Origin: Pseudomonadota bacterium
Lineage (GTDB): Bacteria; Pseudomonadota; Alphaproteobacteria; Acetobacterales; Acetobacteraceae
DNA: 5,232 bases
NCBI GenBank assembly: GCA_021807975.1
Contig: JAKBCJ010000353.1
Span: forward strand, 1 to 5,232
Direction: 5' to 3'
Shown: piece after piece, positions 5,232 through 5,232 of the stretch
How the letters are laid out: the number at the start of each line of letters is the position of its first letter
Numbering within the stretch: position 1 is the stretch's first letter
Program-made: the position numbers and the translations under genes
Notes under the pieces: generated by a model
The model's input: only the letters and a program-made list of their open reading frames with translations
The model's database searches: none
Told to the model about the DNA's origin: nothing

Positions 5232-5232
5232 A

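Overview
The window is GC-rich, densely coded DNA with short overlaps between genes. The gene content (KaiB proteins next to an HWE-family histidine kinase with a small response regulator, a MocR-type regulator and a VOC-fold enzyme) and the high GC suggest an alphaproteobacterium, perhaps of the Rhodospirillales/Acetobacteraceae kind. That taxonomic placement is an inference and the rank is uncertain. I see no tRNA, rRNA, CRISPR array, insertion sequence or phage gene.

Region 1 (1-2421, + strand) is the downstream part of a Kai-type clock or timing operon. It holds the 3' end of one kaiB, a second complete kaiB, a PAS-PAS-HWE histidine kinase, and a stand-alone receiver-domain response regulator. 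Both kaiB-kaiB and kaiB-kinase junctions are ATGA overlaps, and the kinase and regulator are separated by at most 27 bp, so the four genes are probably co-transcribed and translationally coupled. A kaiC would be expected just upstream, outside the window. The reading is a KaiC/KaiB module wired to a phosphorelay: the kinase senses through its PAS domains (and perhaps KaiB/KaiC state) and phosphorylates the small receiver, which has no output domain and must act through a partner.

Region 2 (2422-2631) is a 210-bp gap with no credible gene. It contains three perfect palindromes of 12-14 bp, a concentration that suggests regulator binding sites in front of the next gene.

Region 3 (2632-4062, + strand) is a MocR/PdxR-type regulator: a GntR winged helix fused to a fold-type-I aminotransferase-like domain that keeps the PLP lysine but has Cys where a Tyr is normally found beside the cofactor.

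Region 4 (4063-4255) is a 193-bp gap between convergent genes, with a weak direct repeat and no clear terminator.

Region 5 (4256-5158, - strand) encodes a protein of two VOC (glyoxalase-fold) modules. The C-terminal one resembles methylmalonyl-CoA epimerase-type or HPPD-type VOC domains; the N-terminal one looks degenerate. Its upstream region runs to the window end and holds a palindromic motif. Nothing here proves that the MocR protein regulates the VOC gene.

The most interesting unit is the tandem-kaiB / HWE-kinase / receiver operon. The palindrome cluster before the MocR gene and its unusual active-site Cys come next. I found no clear sign of an entirely new system.
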